A stretch of 64,000 bases of DNA from Nemopilema nomurai (Eukaryota; Cnidaria; Scyphozoa; Rhizostomeae; Rhizostomatidae). Positions 1-14,300 of this stretch are shown one piece after another. The stretch covers positions 2,845,601-2,909,600 of the forward strand of contig ML133422.1 of assembly GCA_003864495.1 (NCBI GenBank), read 5' to 3'. Positions within the stretch are counted from its first letter, which is position 1. Each line of letters opens with the position of its first letter. The translations under genes and the position numbers were made by a program. Below the pieces are notes generated by a model, which saw only the letters and a list, made by a program, of their open reading frames with translations, made no database searches and was not told where the DNA came from.

Positions 1-411
1 TAGACCCCAGAAGCAGACCTCCGTTAAAAAGGGACCATAAGAAGGGGTGTATGGGCAGGGGCAAGAATCAGGGACCACTGTCCACAGTAGTTTGATAATA
101 CAACCTAACCGCCTCGCTCGCGTTATGCAATGCATCCCCTTCTTTAACTTATTTCTTGTTTCTTATAAAGAAACAATTCAAAAGTTATCTGTAAGCAAAA
201 CTTTGTTGTTAAATTGCAACTATCTAATTCATTGCCTAGCTCTTGCAATTTCTGAGATATTCTCACCAATATCATTACCATATTATTACATTATATACCG
301 TCAATTATCATACAAATTAGTATTTTACGTTATTAGTAGTATCAAAAATATATCAATGAACTCGATATCAGCCTTGATATTATAATTTGCACATTGCTTG
401 ATAGGTCGCAG
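1..411. other. Intron or flank before first visible exon
   Basis: AT-rich sequence with no convincing coding signal. It is probably intron of the plus-strand gene that follows, because a usable acceptor AG lies at 410-411 and the coding frame opens directly after it. A 112-residue open frame at 47-385 has no recognisable features and I do not call it a gene. Confidence 0.5.
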
Positions 412-2325
412 ATACGTATAGGAATATAATGCATGGCTATTTCGAAGCCGAGAACTGCCAGAACATCAAGCCCGAAACTCGGTATGGAGTTGCTACCCAT
501 TTCAGCGAGCCTGGAATCTTCAAGATCGATCTGGTAAACAAAATGAAAGCCAAGTTCATCAACACCTCAAGCTATGGATGTATGTCTACATTTGGCCTAG
601 CCTTTACGTCCCAGAAGAACTACGCTTTCGTCCAGTGTCTTGGAGTCCTGAGAGGGCAGAGGCAAAGGAAAATGATCGTCGTTGATCTGACGACTGATAC
701 AGTGATTCATGCTGATGATGCGATCACTAACGGAGCGACGGGCTATCCGTATTCGTCACCAGATGGGAAATACATTCTTGTTCTGAACAAGAAAGAGGTT
801 TGTTGATCATAATCTCGATCACTTTGATAGGTGCTACAGTTGCTCAGGGACGTTTCGCAGCTTGTACTTAGAATGACCAAGTAGGGAATGACCATGTAGG
901 GAATGACCAAGTAAGGAATGTCCATGTGGGGAATGACCACGTAGGGAATGATCATGTAGGGAATGACCACGTGGGGAATGACCAAATGGGGAATGGCCAA
1001 GTAGGGAATGGCAAAATAGGGAATGACCAAGTAGGGAATGACCATGTAGGGAAAGAATCCAGAAATGTGCAAGTGGGGGTTTGATAACACGCAGTTAATC
1101 CTAAGAATTGTCATAATTGTCTGTGTTCCTCGCAACTTCTTTACCAGTATATGCCCAGTATATGCACTGTTATCCAAGGTTAAGAGGCACCCTACCTTTC
1201 AATGCCCCTTGAATACCAACTTCCCCAAGGCATAGACTACCAGTGTTCTACCTCTGACAACGTGGAATCGTTCTACTGCCTTAGTATGACAATGGACTGT
1301 CATTATTATTTTGAATTATTTTCTTATGGTTTTATCCCAAAGATAATATCATACTACGTGGGCGAAAAGCTACGACGGCTCAGAACATTGCCACTTCCTG
1401 AATTCATGCCCAGCCGAGTTGCGTTCACCAAAACACCAAAAGGGTACAATGCCTTTGTGACGTCAAAGAGGTTTGCTAAAGTGCTGGTCATTATGTACAG
1501 TGGTAACAAGATAGAAGGATTCGAGTAAGTACAACATCTTTAAAGTCAGTTTTCCATCATTATTAGTATAAATTAATATTTTTGTGCCCAATTCATTTAA
1601 ATTACGACGTATCACTTTATCTTTGACAAAAGTCCTGAAGTAATATTCTTGGTTAAAGTTAGACAATTTTTCAATGAATAAGATTGAATTAGATTTAGGA
1701 AAGATTAAACTGTGTATGAAGACAGTGTAGCATGATTGTCGTCATCATAATCATCATGATTTTTCATGGTCAAGGAAAAATAATAATAATCATAACACAC
1801 TACTGTACAGTGCATAGCTTGTTTCAATGGACATTAAGGGGCACGATAAGGCATTTGATGCAGAAAGGAAATAAAGATACCTTGTCCTATCCCTTTGGAT
1901 AACTTGAATTGACAACAGAGATCTGAATAGCGACATACTTTTTAACAAAGGCAGATAAAAAACTGATAGCTCACTGCATTGTTCCATTTACTGTTAGACA
2001 TATTCCTGGTGTTGGGCTGGCTGCCAGATTCCCAATGGACAAGGCTCGCAAGATGCGAAGGGCCTACCTGCCCTACTATCTACAGCTGTACGGGAAACCC
2101 AATCAACCGATTGACGAGGCAAAGTTAGAAGCCTTTATAAAGGCAATGTATTACGAACACGTGACCAGAGAAATTTCAGGGGGGTGCGATGTGAATGCAA
2201 GGTACCTAGCAACAGCGGCAACGTTAGACAACAAAGTCGCCATTATTGATGCAAGAAAGTTGAAAGATCCCGTGGGACTGGTAAAAGGGGTGATTAAGCC
2301 ACGAGACTTGATCTGGGTCGAGTAA
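412..2325 (+). CDS. C-terminal exons of a beta-propeller-like protein, possibly follistatin-like 4/5
   Basis: Three exons are modelled: 412-797, 1343-1524 and 2028-2325 (stop TAA). Donors are GTTTGT at 798 and GTAAGT at 1525; acceptors follow pyrimidine-rich tracts at 1341-1342 and 2026-2027. Phases agree: exon 1 ends in phase 0, and exon 2 ends on two bases completed by the first base of exon 3. The protein has blade-like segments such as TGYPYSSPDGKYIL and CDVNARYLATAATLDNKVAI, which resemble YVTN/WD-type propeller strands. The C-terminal half of follistatin-related proteins 4/5 is of this kind, but I recognise it only loosely, so the family name is a guess. The 5' part lies outside the window. 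A frame extension back to 1187 is also open, so exon 2 could start earlier behind a weak acceptor. Decayed satellite copies begin directly after the stop. Confidence 0.6.
871..1053. repeat. 15-bp minisatellite in an intron
   Basis: About twelve imperfect copies of GGGAATGACCAAGTA in tandem, with most changes at the A/T/C position after GACCA and at the last bases. It lies in the intron between exons 412-797 and 1343-1524. Because 15 is a multiple of three, an antisense frame stays open through it and spells a repeating IPY-type pentapeptide, which I regard as an artefact. Confidence 0.9.
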
Positions 2326-2329
2326 ACAC

Positions 2330-5300
2330 ATAATAACAGTCAGAAGAACTTTAAAGTAGATGCATTTCTACGAGAAATGGTTAGCTGAAATGATGAATCA
2401 TTAGGAAAATTGGCTCATTTTCTCGATATCATTCTCTATCAGTTATGGGAGCTCTTTAAGCAGAAATAAACACAAAGTGACAGACGGAATTCTGAAAGTC
2501 CATCTAAATGATTAACAACCTTTTGTCTACCAAAGTTCAAATCTCTTCAAATCTCAAGTCAACAAAAAGATGACTTTCATCAACTTGGCCAAATCACTTC
2601 TGGAATCGTTTTACAATATATCCTTGGTAACCATCATAAAATACAGGAAACAAACTCTAAGAAATGGCTATTGAATTGTCTTTTGGTTCAAACTCAAAGT
2701 TTCTAATCAACAAAAAATGTTTCGAACAGTTAATGATCTAATCACTTCAAAAAGATTTTGGGCTTGTCAATTTGATGTCAACACAGTTTACGGCTTTAAA
2801 TTGGCCAACAATTTTTAACCAGAAATACAACCTCTTCAGAGGCTAAACCCTATTATTATGACGAAAACTAAAGTCTTCTATCCAAAAAAACCTCTCTTTA
2901 TCAATTAATGTTCTAATCACTTTAGACACGTGTTAAAACTGTCTCCCACATGAACATCAAGATTCAAGTGTAACATTCAGCCAACATTTTCACCCAGAAA
3001 TGGCCGTTTTTCTAAGGCTATAGCCTTGCCTTTTGGTCGAAAACTGAAACCTACCGTCAACGGAAAACCCATTTACAATCAATGTCCTGACCACTTGAGG
3101 CATGTTTTAAGACTGTCTAAGTGATGTACAACAGTTTCAAGCAGAAATATTGACAAAAAATTTTCACCCAGAAATGGCCGTTTTTCTAAGGCTATAGCCT
3201 TGCTTTTTGGTCGAAAACTGAAACCTACCGTCAACGGAAAACCCATTTACCAATCAATGTCCTGACCACTTGAGGCATGTTTTAAGACTGTCTAAGTGAT
3301 GTACAAACAGTTTCAAGCAGAAATATTGACAAAAAATTTTCACCCAGAAATGGCCGTTTTTCTAAGGCTATAGCCTTGCTTTTGGTCGAAAACTGAAACC
3401 TACCGTCAACGGAAAACCCTTTACAATCAATGTCCTGACCACTTGAGGCATGTTTTAAGACTGTCTAAGTGATGTACAAACAGTTTCAAGCAGAAATATT
3501 GACAAAAAATTTTCACCCAGAAATGGCCGTTTTTCTAAGGCTATAGCCTTGCCTTTTGGTCGAAAACTGAAACCTACCGTCAACGGAAAACCCATTTACC
3601 AATCAATGTCCTGACCACTTGAGGCATGTTTTAAGACTGTCTAAGTGATGTACAAACAGTTTCAAGCAGAAATATTGACAAAAAATTTTCACCCAGAAAT
3701 GGCCGTTTTTCTAAGGCTATAGCCTTGCCTTTTGGTCGAAAACAAACCTCCTGTCAACGGAAAACCTCTTTACGAATCAATGTCCTGACACTTGAGGCAT
3801 GTTTTAAGACTGTCTAAGTGATGTACAAACAGTTTCAAGCAGAAATATTGACAAAAAATTTTCACCCAGAAATGGCCGTTTTTCTAAGGCTATAGCCTTG
3901 CCTTTTGGTCGAAAACTGAAACCTCCGTCAACGGAAAACCCATTTACCAATCAATGTCCTGACCACTTGAGGCATGTTTTAAGACTGTCTAAGTGATGTA
4001 CAAACAGTTTCAAGCAGAAATATTGACAAAAAATTTTCACCCAGAAATGGCCGTTTTTCTAAGGCTATAGCCTTGCCTTTTGGTCGAAAACTGAAACCTA
4101 CCGTCAACGGAAAACCCATTTACCAATCAATGTCCTGACCACTTGAGGCATGTTTTAAGACTGTCTAAGTGATGTACAAACAGTTTCAAGCAGAATATTG
4201 ACAAAAAATTTTCACCCAGAAATGGCCGTTTTTCTAAGGCTATAGCCTTGCCTTTTGGTCGAAAACTGAAACCTACCGTCAACGGAAAACCCATTTACCA
4301 ATCAATGTCCTGACCACTTGAGGCATGTTTTAAGACTGTCTAAGTGATGTACAAACAGTTTCAAGCAGAAATATTGACAAAAAATTTTCACCCAGAAATG
4401 GCCGTTTTTCTAAGGCTATAGCCTTGCTTTTTGGTCGAAAACTGAAACCTACCGTCAACGGAAAACCCATTTACCAATCAATGTCCTGACCACTTGAGGC
4501 ATGTTTTAAGACTGTCTAAGTGATGTACAAACAGTTTCAAGCAGAAATATTGACAAAAAATTTTCACCCAGAAATGGCCGTTTTTCTAAGGCTATAGCCT
4601 TGCCTTTTGGTCGAAAACTGAAACCTACCGTCAACGGAAAACCCATTTACCAATCAATGTCCTGACCACTTGAGGCATGTTTTAAGACTGTCTAAGTGAT
4701 GTACAAACAGTTTCAAGCAGAAATATTGACAAAAAATTTTCACCCAGAAATGGCCGTTTTTCTAAGGCTATAGCCTTGCTTTTGGTCGAAAACTGAAACC
4801 TACCGTCAACGGAAAACCCATTTACCAATCAATGTCCTGACCACTTGAGGCATGTTTTAAGACTGTCTAAGTGATGTACAAACAGTTTCAAGCAGAAATA
4901 TTGACAAAAAATTTTCACCCAGAAATGGCCGTTTTTCTAAGGCTATAGCCTTGCCTTTTGGTCGAAAACTGAAACCTACCGTCAACGGAAAACCCATTTA
5001 CCAATCAATGTCCTGACCACTTGAGGCATGTTTTAAGACTGTCTAAGTGATGTACAAACAGTTTCAAGCAGAAATATTGACAAAAAATTTTCACCCAGAA
5101 ATGGCCGTTTTTCTAAGGCTATAGCCTTGCCTTTTGGTCGAAAACTGAAACCTACCGTCAACGGAAAACCCATTTACCAATCAATGTCCTGACCACTTGA
5201 GGCATGTTTTAAGACTGTCTAAGTGATGTACAAACAGTTTCAAGCAGAAATATTGACAAAAAATTTTCACCCAGAAATGGCCGTTTTTCTAAGGCTATAG

Positions 5301-8300
5301 CCTTGCCTTTTGGTCGAAAACTGAAACCTACCGTCAACGGAAAACCCATTTACCAATCAATGTCCTGACCACTTGAGGCATGTTTTAAGACTGTCTAAGT
5401 GATGTACAAACAGTTTCAAGCAGAAATATTGACAAAAAATTTTCACCCAGAAATGGCCGTTTTTCTAAGGCTATAGCCTTGCTTTTGGTCGAAAACTGAA
5501 ACCTACCGTCAACGGAAAACCCATTTACCAATCAATGTCCTGACCACTTGAGGCATGTTTTAAGACTGTCTAAGTGATGTACAAACAGTTTCAAGCAGAA
5601 ATATTGACAAAAAATTTTCACCCAGAAATGGCCGTTTTTCTAAGGCTATAGCCTTGCTTTTGGTCGAAAACTGAAACCTACCGTCAACGGAAAACCCATT
5701 TACCAATCAATGTCCTGACCACTTGAGGCATGTTTTAAGACTGTCTAAGTGATGTACAAACAGTTTCAAGCAGAAATATTGACAAAAAATTTTCACCCAG
5801 AAATGGCCGTTTTTCTAAGGCTATAGCCTTGCCTTTTGGTCGAAAACTGAAACCTACCGTCAACGGAAAACCCATTTACCAATCAATGTCCTGACCACTT
5901 GAGGCATGTTTTAAGACTGTCTAAGTGATGTACAAACAGTTTCAAGCAGAAATATTGACAAAAAATTTTCACCCAGAAATGGCCGTTTTTCTAAGGCTAT
6001 AGCCTTGCTTTTTGGTCGAAAACTGAAACCTACCGTCAACGGAAAACCCATTTACCAATCAATGTCCTGACCACTTGAGGCATGTTTTAAGACTGTCTAA
6101 GTGATGTACAAACAGTTTCAAGCAGAAATATTGACAAAAAATTTTCACCCAGAAATGGCCGTTTTTCTAAGGCTATAGCCTTGCCTTTTGGTCGAAAACT
6201 GAAACCTACCGTCAACGGAAAACCCATTTACCAATCAATGTCCTGACCACTTGAGGCATGTTTTAAGACTGTCTAAGTGATGTACAAACAGTTTCAAGCA
6301 GAAATATTGACAAAAAATTTTCACCCAGAAATGGCCGTTTTTCTAAGGCTATAGCCTTGCTTTTGGTCGAAAACTGAAACCTACCGTCAACGGAAAACCC
6401 ATTTACCAATCAATGTCCTGACCACTTGAGGCATGTTTTAAGACTGTCTAAGTGATGTACAAACAGTTTCAAGCAGAAATATTGACAAAAAATTTTCACC
6501 CAGAAATGGCCGTTTTTCTAAGGTCTATAGCCTTGCTTTTTGGTCGAAAACTGAAACCTACCGTCAACGGAAAACCCATTTACCAATCAATGTCCTGACC
6601 ACTTGAGGCATGTTTTAAGACTGTCTAAGTGATGTACAAACAGTTTCAAGCAGAAATATTGACAAAAATTTTCACCCAGAAATGGCCGTTTTTCTAAGGC
6701 TATAGCCTTGCTTTTGGTCGAAAACTGAAACCTACCGTCAACGGAAAACCCATTTGCCAATCAATGTCCTGACCACTTGAGGCATGTTTTAAGACTGTCT
6801 AAGTGATGTACAAACAGTTTCAAGCAGAAATATTGACAAAAAATTTTCACCCAGAAATGGCCGTTTTTCTAAGGCTATAGCCTTGCTTTTGGTCGAAAAC
6901 TGAAACCTACCGTCAACGGAAAACCCATTTACCAATCAATGTCCTGACCACTTGAGGCATGTTTTAAGACTGTCTAAGTGATGTACAAACAGTTTCAAGC
7001 AGAAATATTGACAAAAAATTTTCACCCAGAAATGGCCGTTTTTCTAAGGCTATAGCCTTGCCTTTTGGTCGAAAACTGAAACCTACCGTCAACGGAAAAC
7101 CCATTTACAATCAATGTCCTGACCACTTGAGGCATGTTTTAAGACTGTCTAAGTGATGTACAAACAGTTTCAAGCAGAAATATTGACAAAAAATTTTCAC
7201 CCAGAAATGGCCGTTTTTCTAAGGCTATAGCCTTGCCTTTTGGTCGAAAACTGAAACCTCCGTCAACGGAAAACCCATTTACAATCAATGTCCTGACCAC
7301 TTGAGGCATGTTTTAAGACTGTCTAAGTGATGTACAAACAGTTTCAAGCAGAAATATTGACAAAAATTTTCACCCAGAAATGGCCGTTTTTCTAAGGCTA
7401 TAGCCTTGCCTTTTGGTCGAAAACTGAAACCTACCGTCAACGGAAAACCCATTTGCCAATCAATGTCCTGACCACTTGAGGCATGTTTTAAGACTGTCTA
7501 AGTGATGTACAAACAGTTTCAAGCAGAAATATTGACAAAAATTTTCACCCAGAAATGGCCGTTTTTCTAAGGCTATAGCCTTGCCTTTTGGTCGAAAACT
7601 GAAACCTCCGTCAACGGAAAACCATTTACCAATCAATGTCCTGACCACTTGAGGCATGTTTTAAGACTGTCTAAGTGATGTACAAACAGTTTCAAGCAGA
7701 AATATTGACAAAAAATTTTCACCCAGAAATGGCCGTTTTTCTAAGGCTATAGCCTTGCCTTTTGGTCGAAAACTGAAACCTACCGTCAACGGAAAACCAT
7801 TTACAATCAATGTCCTGACCACTTGAGGCATGTTTTAAGACTGTCTAAGTGATGTACAAACAGTTTCAAGCAGAAATATTGACAAAAAATTTTCACCCAG
7901 AAATGGCCGTTTTTCTAAGGCTATAGCCTTGCCTTTTGGTCGAAAACTGAAACCTACCGTCAACGGAAAACCTTTACAATCAATGTCCTGACCACTTGAG
8001 GCATGTTTTAAGACTGTCTAAGTGATGTACAAACAGTTTCAAGCAGAAATATTGAAAAAATTTTCACCCAGAAATGGCCGTTTTTCTAAGGCTATAGCCT
8101 TGCCTTTTGGTCGAAAACTGAAACCTACCGTCAACGGAAAACCCATTTACCAATCAATGTCCTGACCACTTGAGGCATGTTTTAAGACTGTCTAAGTGAT
8201 GTACAAACAGTTTCAAGCAGAAATATTGACAAAAAATTTTCACCCAGAAATGGCCGTTTTTCTAAGGCTATAGCCTTGCTTTTGGTCGAAAACTGAAACC

Positions 8301-11300
8301 TACCGTCAACGGAAAACCCATTTACCAATCAATGTCCTGCTTGAGGCATGTTTTAAGACTGTCTAAGTGATGTACAAACAGTTTCAAGCAGAAATATTGA
8401 CAAAAAATTTTCACCCAGAAATGGCCGTTTTTCTAAGGCTATAGCCTTGCTTTTGGTCGAAAACTGAAACCTACCGTCAACGGAAAACCCATTTACCAAT
8501 CAATGTCCTGACCACTTGAGGCATGTTTTAAGACTGTCTAAGTGATGTACAAACAGTTTCAAGCAGAAATATTGACAAAAAATTTTCACCCAGAAATGGC
8601 CGTTTTTCTAAGGCTATAGCCTTGCTTTTGGTCGAAAACTGAAACCTACCGTCAACGGAAAACCCATTTACCAATCAATGTCCTGACCACTTGAGGCATG
8701 TTTTAAGACTGTCTAAGTGATGTACAAACAGTTTCAAGCAGAAATATTGACAAAAATTTTCACCCAGAAATGGCCGTTTTTCTAAGGCTATAGCCTTGCT
8801 TTTGGTCGAAAACTGAAACCTACCGTCAACGGAAAACCCATTTACCAATCAATGTCCTGACCACTTGAGGCATGTTTTAAGACTGTCTAAGTGATGTACA
8901 AACAGTTTCAAGCAGAAATATTGACAAAAAATTTTCACCCAGAAATGGCCGTTTTTCTAAGGCTATAGCCTTGCTTTTGGTCGAAAACTGAAACCTACCG
9001 TCAACGGAAAACCCATTTACCAATCAATGTCCTGACCACTTGAGGCATGTTTTAAGACTGTCTAAGTGATGTACAAACAGTTTCAAGCAGAAATATTGAC
9101 AAAAAATTTTCACCCAGAAATGGCCGTTTTTCTAAGGCTATAGCCTTGCCTTTTGGTCGAAAACTGAAACCTACCGTCAACGGAAAACCCTTTACCAATC
9201 AATGTCCTGACCACTTGAGGCATGTTTTAAGACTGTCTAAGTGATGTACAAACAGTTTCAAGCAGAAATATTGACAAAAAATTTTCACCCAGAAATGGCC
9301 GTTTTTCTAAGGCTATAGCCTTGCTTTTGGTCGAAAACTGAAACCTACCGTCAACGGAAAACCCATTTACCAATCAATGTCCTGACCACTTGAGGCATGT
9401 TTTAAGACTGTCTAAGTGATGTACAAACAGTTTCAAGCAGAAATATTGACAAAAATTTTCACCAGAAATGGCCGTTTTTCTAAGGCTATAGCCTTGCTTT
9501 TGGTCGAAAACTGAAACCTCCGTCAACGGAAAACCCATTTACCAATCAATGTCCTGACCACTTGAGGCATGTTTTAAGACTGTCTAAGTGATGTACAAAC
9601 AGTTTCAAGCAGAAATATTGACAAAAAATTTTCACCCAGAAATGGCCGTTTTTCTAAGGCTATAGCCTTGCTTTTGGTCGAAAACTGAAACCCGTCAACG
9701 GAAAACCCATTTAATCAATGTCCTGACCACTTGAGGCATGTTTTAAGACTGTCTAAGTGATGTACAAACAGTTTCAAGCAGAAATATTGACAAAAATTTT
9801 CACCCAGAAATGGCCGTTTTTCTAAGGCTATAGCCTTGCCTTTTGGTCGAAAACTGAAACCTACCGTCAACGGAAAACCCATTTACCAATCAATGTCCTG
9901 ACCACTTGAGGCATGTTTTAAGACTGTCTAAGTGATGTACAAACAGTTTCAAGCAGAAATATTGACAAAAAATTTTCACCCAGAAATGGCCGTTTTTCTA
10001 AGGCTATAGCCTTGCCTTTTGGTCGAAAACTGAAACCTACCGTCAACGGAAAACCCATTTACCATCAATGTCCTGACCACTTGAGGCATGTTTTAAGACT
10101 GTCTAAGTGATGTACAAACAGTTTCAAGCAGAAATATTGACAAAAATTTTCACCCAGAAATGGCCGTTTTTCTAAGGCTATAGCCTTGCTTTTGGTCGAA
10201 AACTGAAACCTACCGTCAACGGAAAACCCATTTACCAATCAATGTCCTGACCACTTGAGGCATGTTTTAAGACTGTCTAAGTGATGTACAAACAGTTTCA
10301 AGCAGAAATATTGACAAAAAATTTTCACCCAGAAATGGCCGTTTTTCTAAGGCTATAGCCTTGCCTTTTGGGTCGAAAACTGAAACCTACCGTCAACGGA
10401 AAACCCATTTACCAATCAATGTCCTGACCACTTGAGGCATGTTTTAAGACTGTCTAAGTGATGTACAAACAGTTTCAAGCAGAAATATTGACAAAAAATT
10501 TTCACCCAGAAATGGCCGTTTTTCTAAGGCTATAGCCTTGCCTTTTGGTCGAAAACTGAAACCTACCGTCAACGGAAAACCCATTTACCAATCAATGTCC
10601 TGACCACTTGAGGCATGTTTTAAGACTGTCTAAGTGATGTACAAACAGTTTCAAGCAGAAATATTGACAAAAAATTTTCACCCAGAAATGGCCGTTTTTC
10701 TAAGGCTATAGCCTTGCCTTTTGGTCGAAAACTGAAACCTACCGTCAACGGAAAACCCATTTGCCAATCAATGTCCTGACCACTTGAGGCATGTTTTAAG
10801 ACTGTCTAAGTGATGTACAAACAGTTTCAAGCAGAAATATTGACAAAAAATTTTCACCCAGAAATGGCCGTTTTTCTAAGGCTATAGCCTTGCCTTTTGG
10901 TCGAAAACTGAAACCTACCGTCAACGGAAAACCCATTTACCAATCAATGTCCTGACCACTTGAGGCATGTTTTAAGACTGTCTAAGTGATGTACAAACAG
11001 TTTCAAGCAGAAATATTGACAAAAAATTTTCACCCAGAAATGGCCGTTTTTCTAAGGCTATAGCCTTGCTTTTGGTCGAAAACTGAAACCTACCGTCAAC
11101 GGAAAACCCATTTACCAATCAATGTCCTGACCACTTGAGGCATGTTTTAAGACTGTCTAAGTGATGTACAAACAGTTTCAAGCAGAAATATTGACAAAAA
11201 ATTTTCACCCAGAAATGGCCGTTTTTCTAAGGCTATAGCCTTGCCTTTTGGTCGAAAACTGAAACCTACCGTCAACGGAAAACCCATTTACCAATCAATG

Positions 11301-14300
11301 TCCTGACCACTTGAGGCATGTTTTAAGACTGTCTAAGTGATGTACAAACAGTTTCAAGCAGAAATATTGACAAAAAATTTTCACCCAGAAATGGCCGTTT
11401 TTCTAAGGCTATAGCCTTGCCTTTTGGTCGAAAACTGAAACCTACCGTCAACGGAAAACCCATTTACCAATCAATGTCCTGACCACTTGAGGCATGTTTT
11501 AAGACTGTCTAAGTGATGTACAAACAGTTTCAAGCAGAAATATTGACAAAAAATTTTCACCCAGAAATGGCCGTTTTTCTAAGGCTATAGCCTTGCCTTT
11601 TGGTCGAAAACTGAAACCTACCGTCAACGGAAAACCCATTTACCAATCAATGTCCTGACCACTTGAGGCATGTTTTAAGACTGTCTAAGTGATGTACAAA
11701 CAGTTTCAAGCAGAAATATTGACAAAAAATTTTCACCCAGAAATGGCCGTTTTTCTAAGGCTATAGCCTTGCCTTTTGGTCGAAAACTGAAACCTACCGT
11801 CAACGGAAAACCCATTTACCAATCAATGTCCTGACCACTTGAGGCATGTTTTAAGACTGTCTAAGTGATGTACAAACAGTTTCAAGCAGAAATATTGACA
11901 AAAAATTTTCACCCAGAAATGGCCGTTTTTCTAAGGCTATAGCCTTGCTTTTGGTCGAAAACTGAAACCTACCGTCAACGGAAAACCCATTTACCAATCA
12001 ATGTCCTGACCACTTGAGGCATGTTTTAAGACTGTCTAAGTGATGTACAAACAGTTTCAAGCAGAAATATTGACAAAAAATTTTCACCCAGAAATGGCCG
12101 TTTTTCTAAGGCTATAGCCTTGCCTTTTGGTCGAAAACTGAAACCTACCGTCAACGGAAAACCCATTTACCAATCAATGTCCTGACCACTTGAGGCATGT
12201 TTTAAGACTGTCTAAGTGATGTACAAACAGTTTCAAGCAGAAATATTGACAAAAAATTTTCACCCAGAAATGGCCGTTTTTCTAAGGCTATAGCCTTGCC
12301 TTTTGGTCGAAAACTGAAACCTACCGTCAACGGAAAACCCATTTACCAATCAATGTCCTGACCACTTGAGGCATGTTTTAAGACTGTCTAAGTGATGTAC
12401 AAACAGTTTCAAGCAGAAATATTGACAAAAAATTTTCACCCAGAAATGGCCGTTTTTCTAAGGCTATAGCCTTGCCTTTTGGTCGAAAACTGAAACCTCC
12501 GTCAACGGAAAACCCATTTACCAATCAATGTCCTGACCACTTGAGGCATGTTTTAAGACTGTCTAAGTGATGTACAAACAGTTTCAAGCAGAAATATTGA
12601 CAAAAAATTTTCACCCAGAAATGGCCGTTTTTCTAAGGCTATAGCCTTGCTTTTGGTCGAAAACTGAAACCTACCGTCAACGGAAAACCCATTTACCAAT
12701 CAATGTCCTGACCACTTGAGGCATGTTTTAAGACTGTCTAAGTGATGTACAAACAGTTTCAAGCAGAAATATTGACAAAAAATTTTCACCCAGAAATGGC
12801 CGTTTTTCTAAGGCTATAGCCTTGCTTTTGGTCGAAAACTGAAACCTACCGTCAACGGAAAACCCATTTACCAATCAATGTCCTGACCACTTGAGGCATG
12901 TTTTAAGACTGTCTAAGTGATGTACAAACAGTTTCAAGCAGAAATATTGACAAAAAATTTTCACCCAGAAATGGCCGTTTTTCTAAGGCTATAGCCTTGC
13001 CTTTTGGTCGAAAACTGAAACCTACCGTCAACGGAAAACCCATTTACCAATCAATGTCCTGACCACTTGAGGCATGTTTTAAGACTGTCTAAGTGATGTA
13101 CAAACAGTTTCAAGCAGAAATATTGACAAAAAATTTTCACCCAGAAATGGCCGTTTTTCTAAGGCTATAGCCTTGCTTTTGGTCGAAAACTGAAACCTAC
13201 CGTCAACGGAAAACCCATTTACCAATCAATGTCCTGACCACTTGAGGCATGTTTTAAGACTGTCTAAGTGATGTACAAACAGTTTCAAGCAGAAATATTG
13301 ACAAAAAATTTTCACCCAGAAATGGCCGTTTTTCTAAGGCTATAGCCTTGCCTTTTGGTCGAAAACTGAAACCTACCGTCAACGGAAAACCCATTTACCA
13401 ATCAATGTCCTGACCACTTGAGGCATGTTTTAAGACTGTCTAAGTGATGTACAAACAGTTTCAAGCAGAAATATTGACAAAAAATTTTCACCCAGAAATG
13501 GCCGTTTTTCTAAGGCTATAGCCTTGCCTTTTGGTCGAAAACTGAAACCTACCGTCAACGGAAAACCCATTTACCAATCAATGTCCTGACCACTTGAGGC
13601 ATGTTTTAAGACTGTCTAAGTGATGTACAAACAGTTTCAAGCAGAAATATTGACAAAAAATTTTCACCCAGAAATGGCCGTTTTTCTAAGGCTATAGCCT
13701 TGCTTTTGGTCGAAAACTGAAACCTACCGTCAACGGAAAACCCATTTACCAATCAATGTCCTGACCACTTGAGGCATGTTTTAAGACTGTCTAAGTGATG
13801 TACAAACAGTTTCAAGCAGAAATATTGACAAAAAATTTTCACCCAGAAATGGCCGTTTTTCTAAGGCTATAGCCTTGCCTTTTGGTCGAAAACTGAAACC
13901 TACCGTCAACGGAAAACCCATTTACCAATCAATGTCCTGACCACTTGAGGCATGTTTTAAGACTGTCTAAGTGATGTACAAACAGTTTCAAGCAGAAATA
14001 TTGACAAAAAATTTTCACCCAGAAATGGCCGTTTTTCTAAGGCTATAGCCTTGCTTTTGGTCGAAAACTGAAACCTACCGTCAACGGAAAACCCATTTAC
14101 CAATCAATGTCCTGACCACTTGAGGCATGTTTTAAGACTGTCTAAGTGATGTACAAACAGTTTCAAGCAGAAATATTGACAAAAAATTTTCACCCAGAAA
14201 TGGCCGTTTTTCTAAGGCTATAGCCTTGCTTTTTGGTCGAAAACTGAAACCTACCGTCAACGGAAAACCCATTTACCAATCAATGTCCTGACCACTTGAG

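Noticed and set aside
743..1177. 144-residue minus-strand open frame with repeated IPY pentapeptides
   Set aside because: It is the antisense reading of a 15-bp minisatellite inside an intron; the unit length keeps the frame open.
1187..1342. 5' extension of the second propeller exon
   Set aside because: The frame is open, but the acceptor at 1185-1186 lacks a pyrimidine tract, whereas 1341-1342 has one and gives the same phase; the extra residues also look non-coding.
7460..7657. Open frame inside the satellite
   Set aside because: Arises only because small indels in two monomers remove stops; absent from neighbouring copies.
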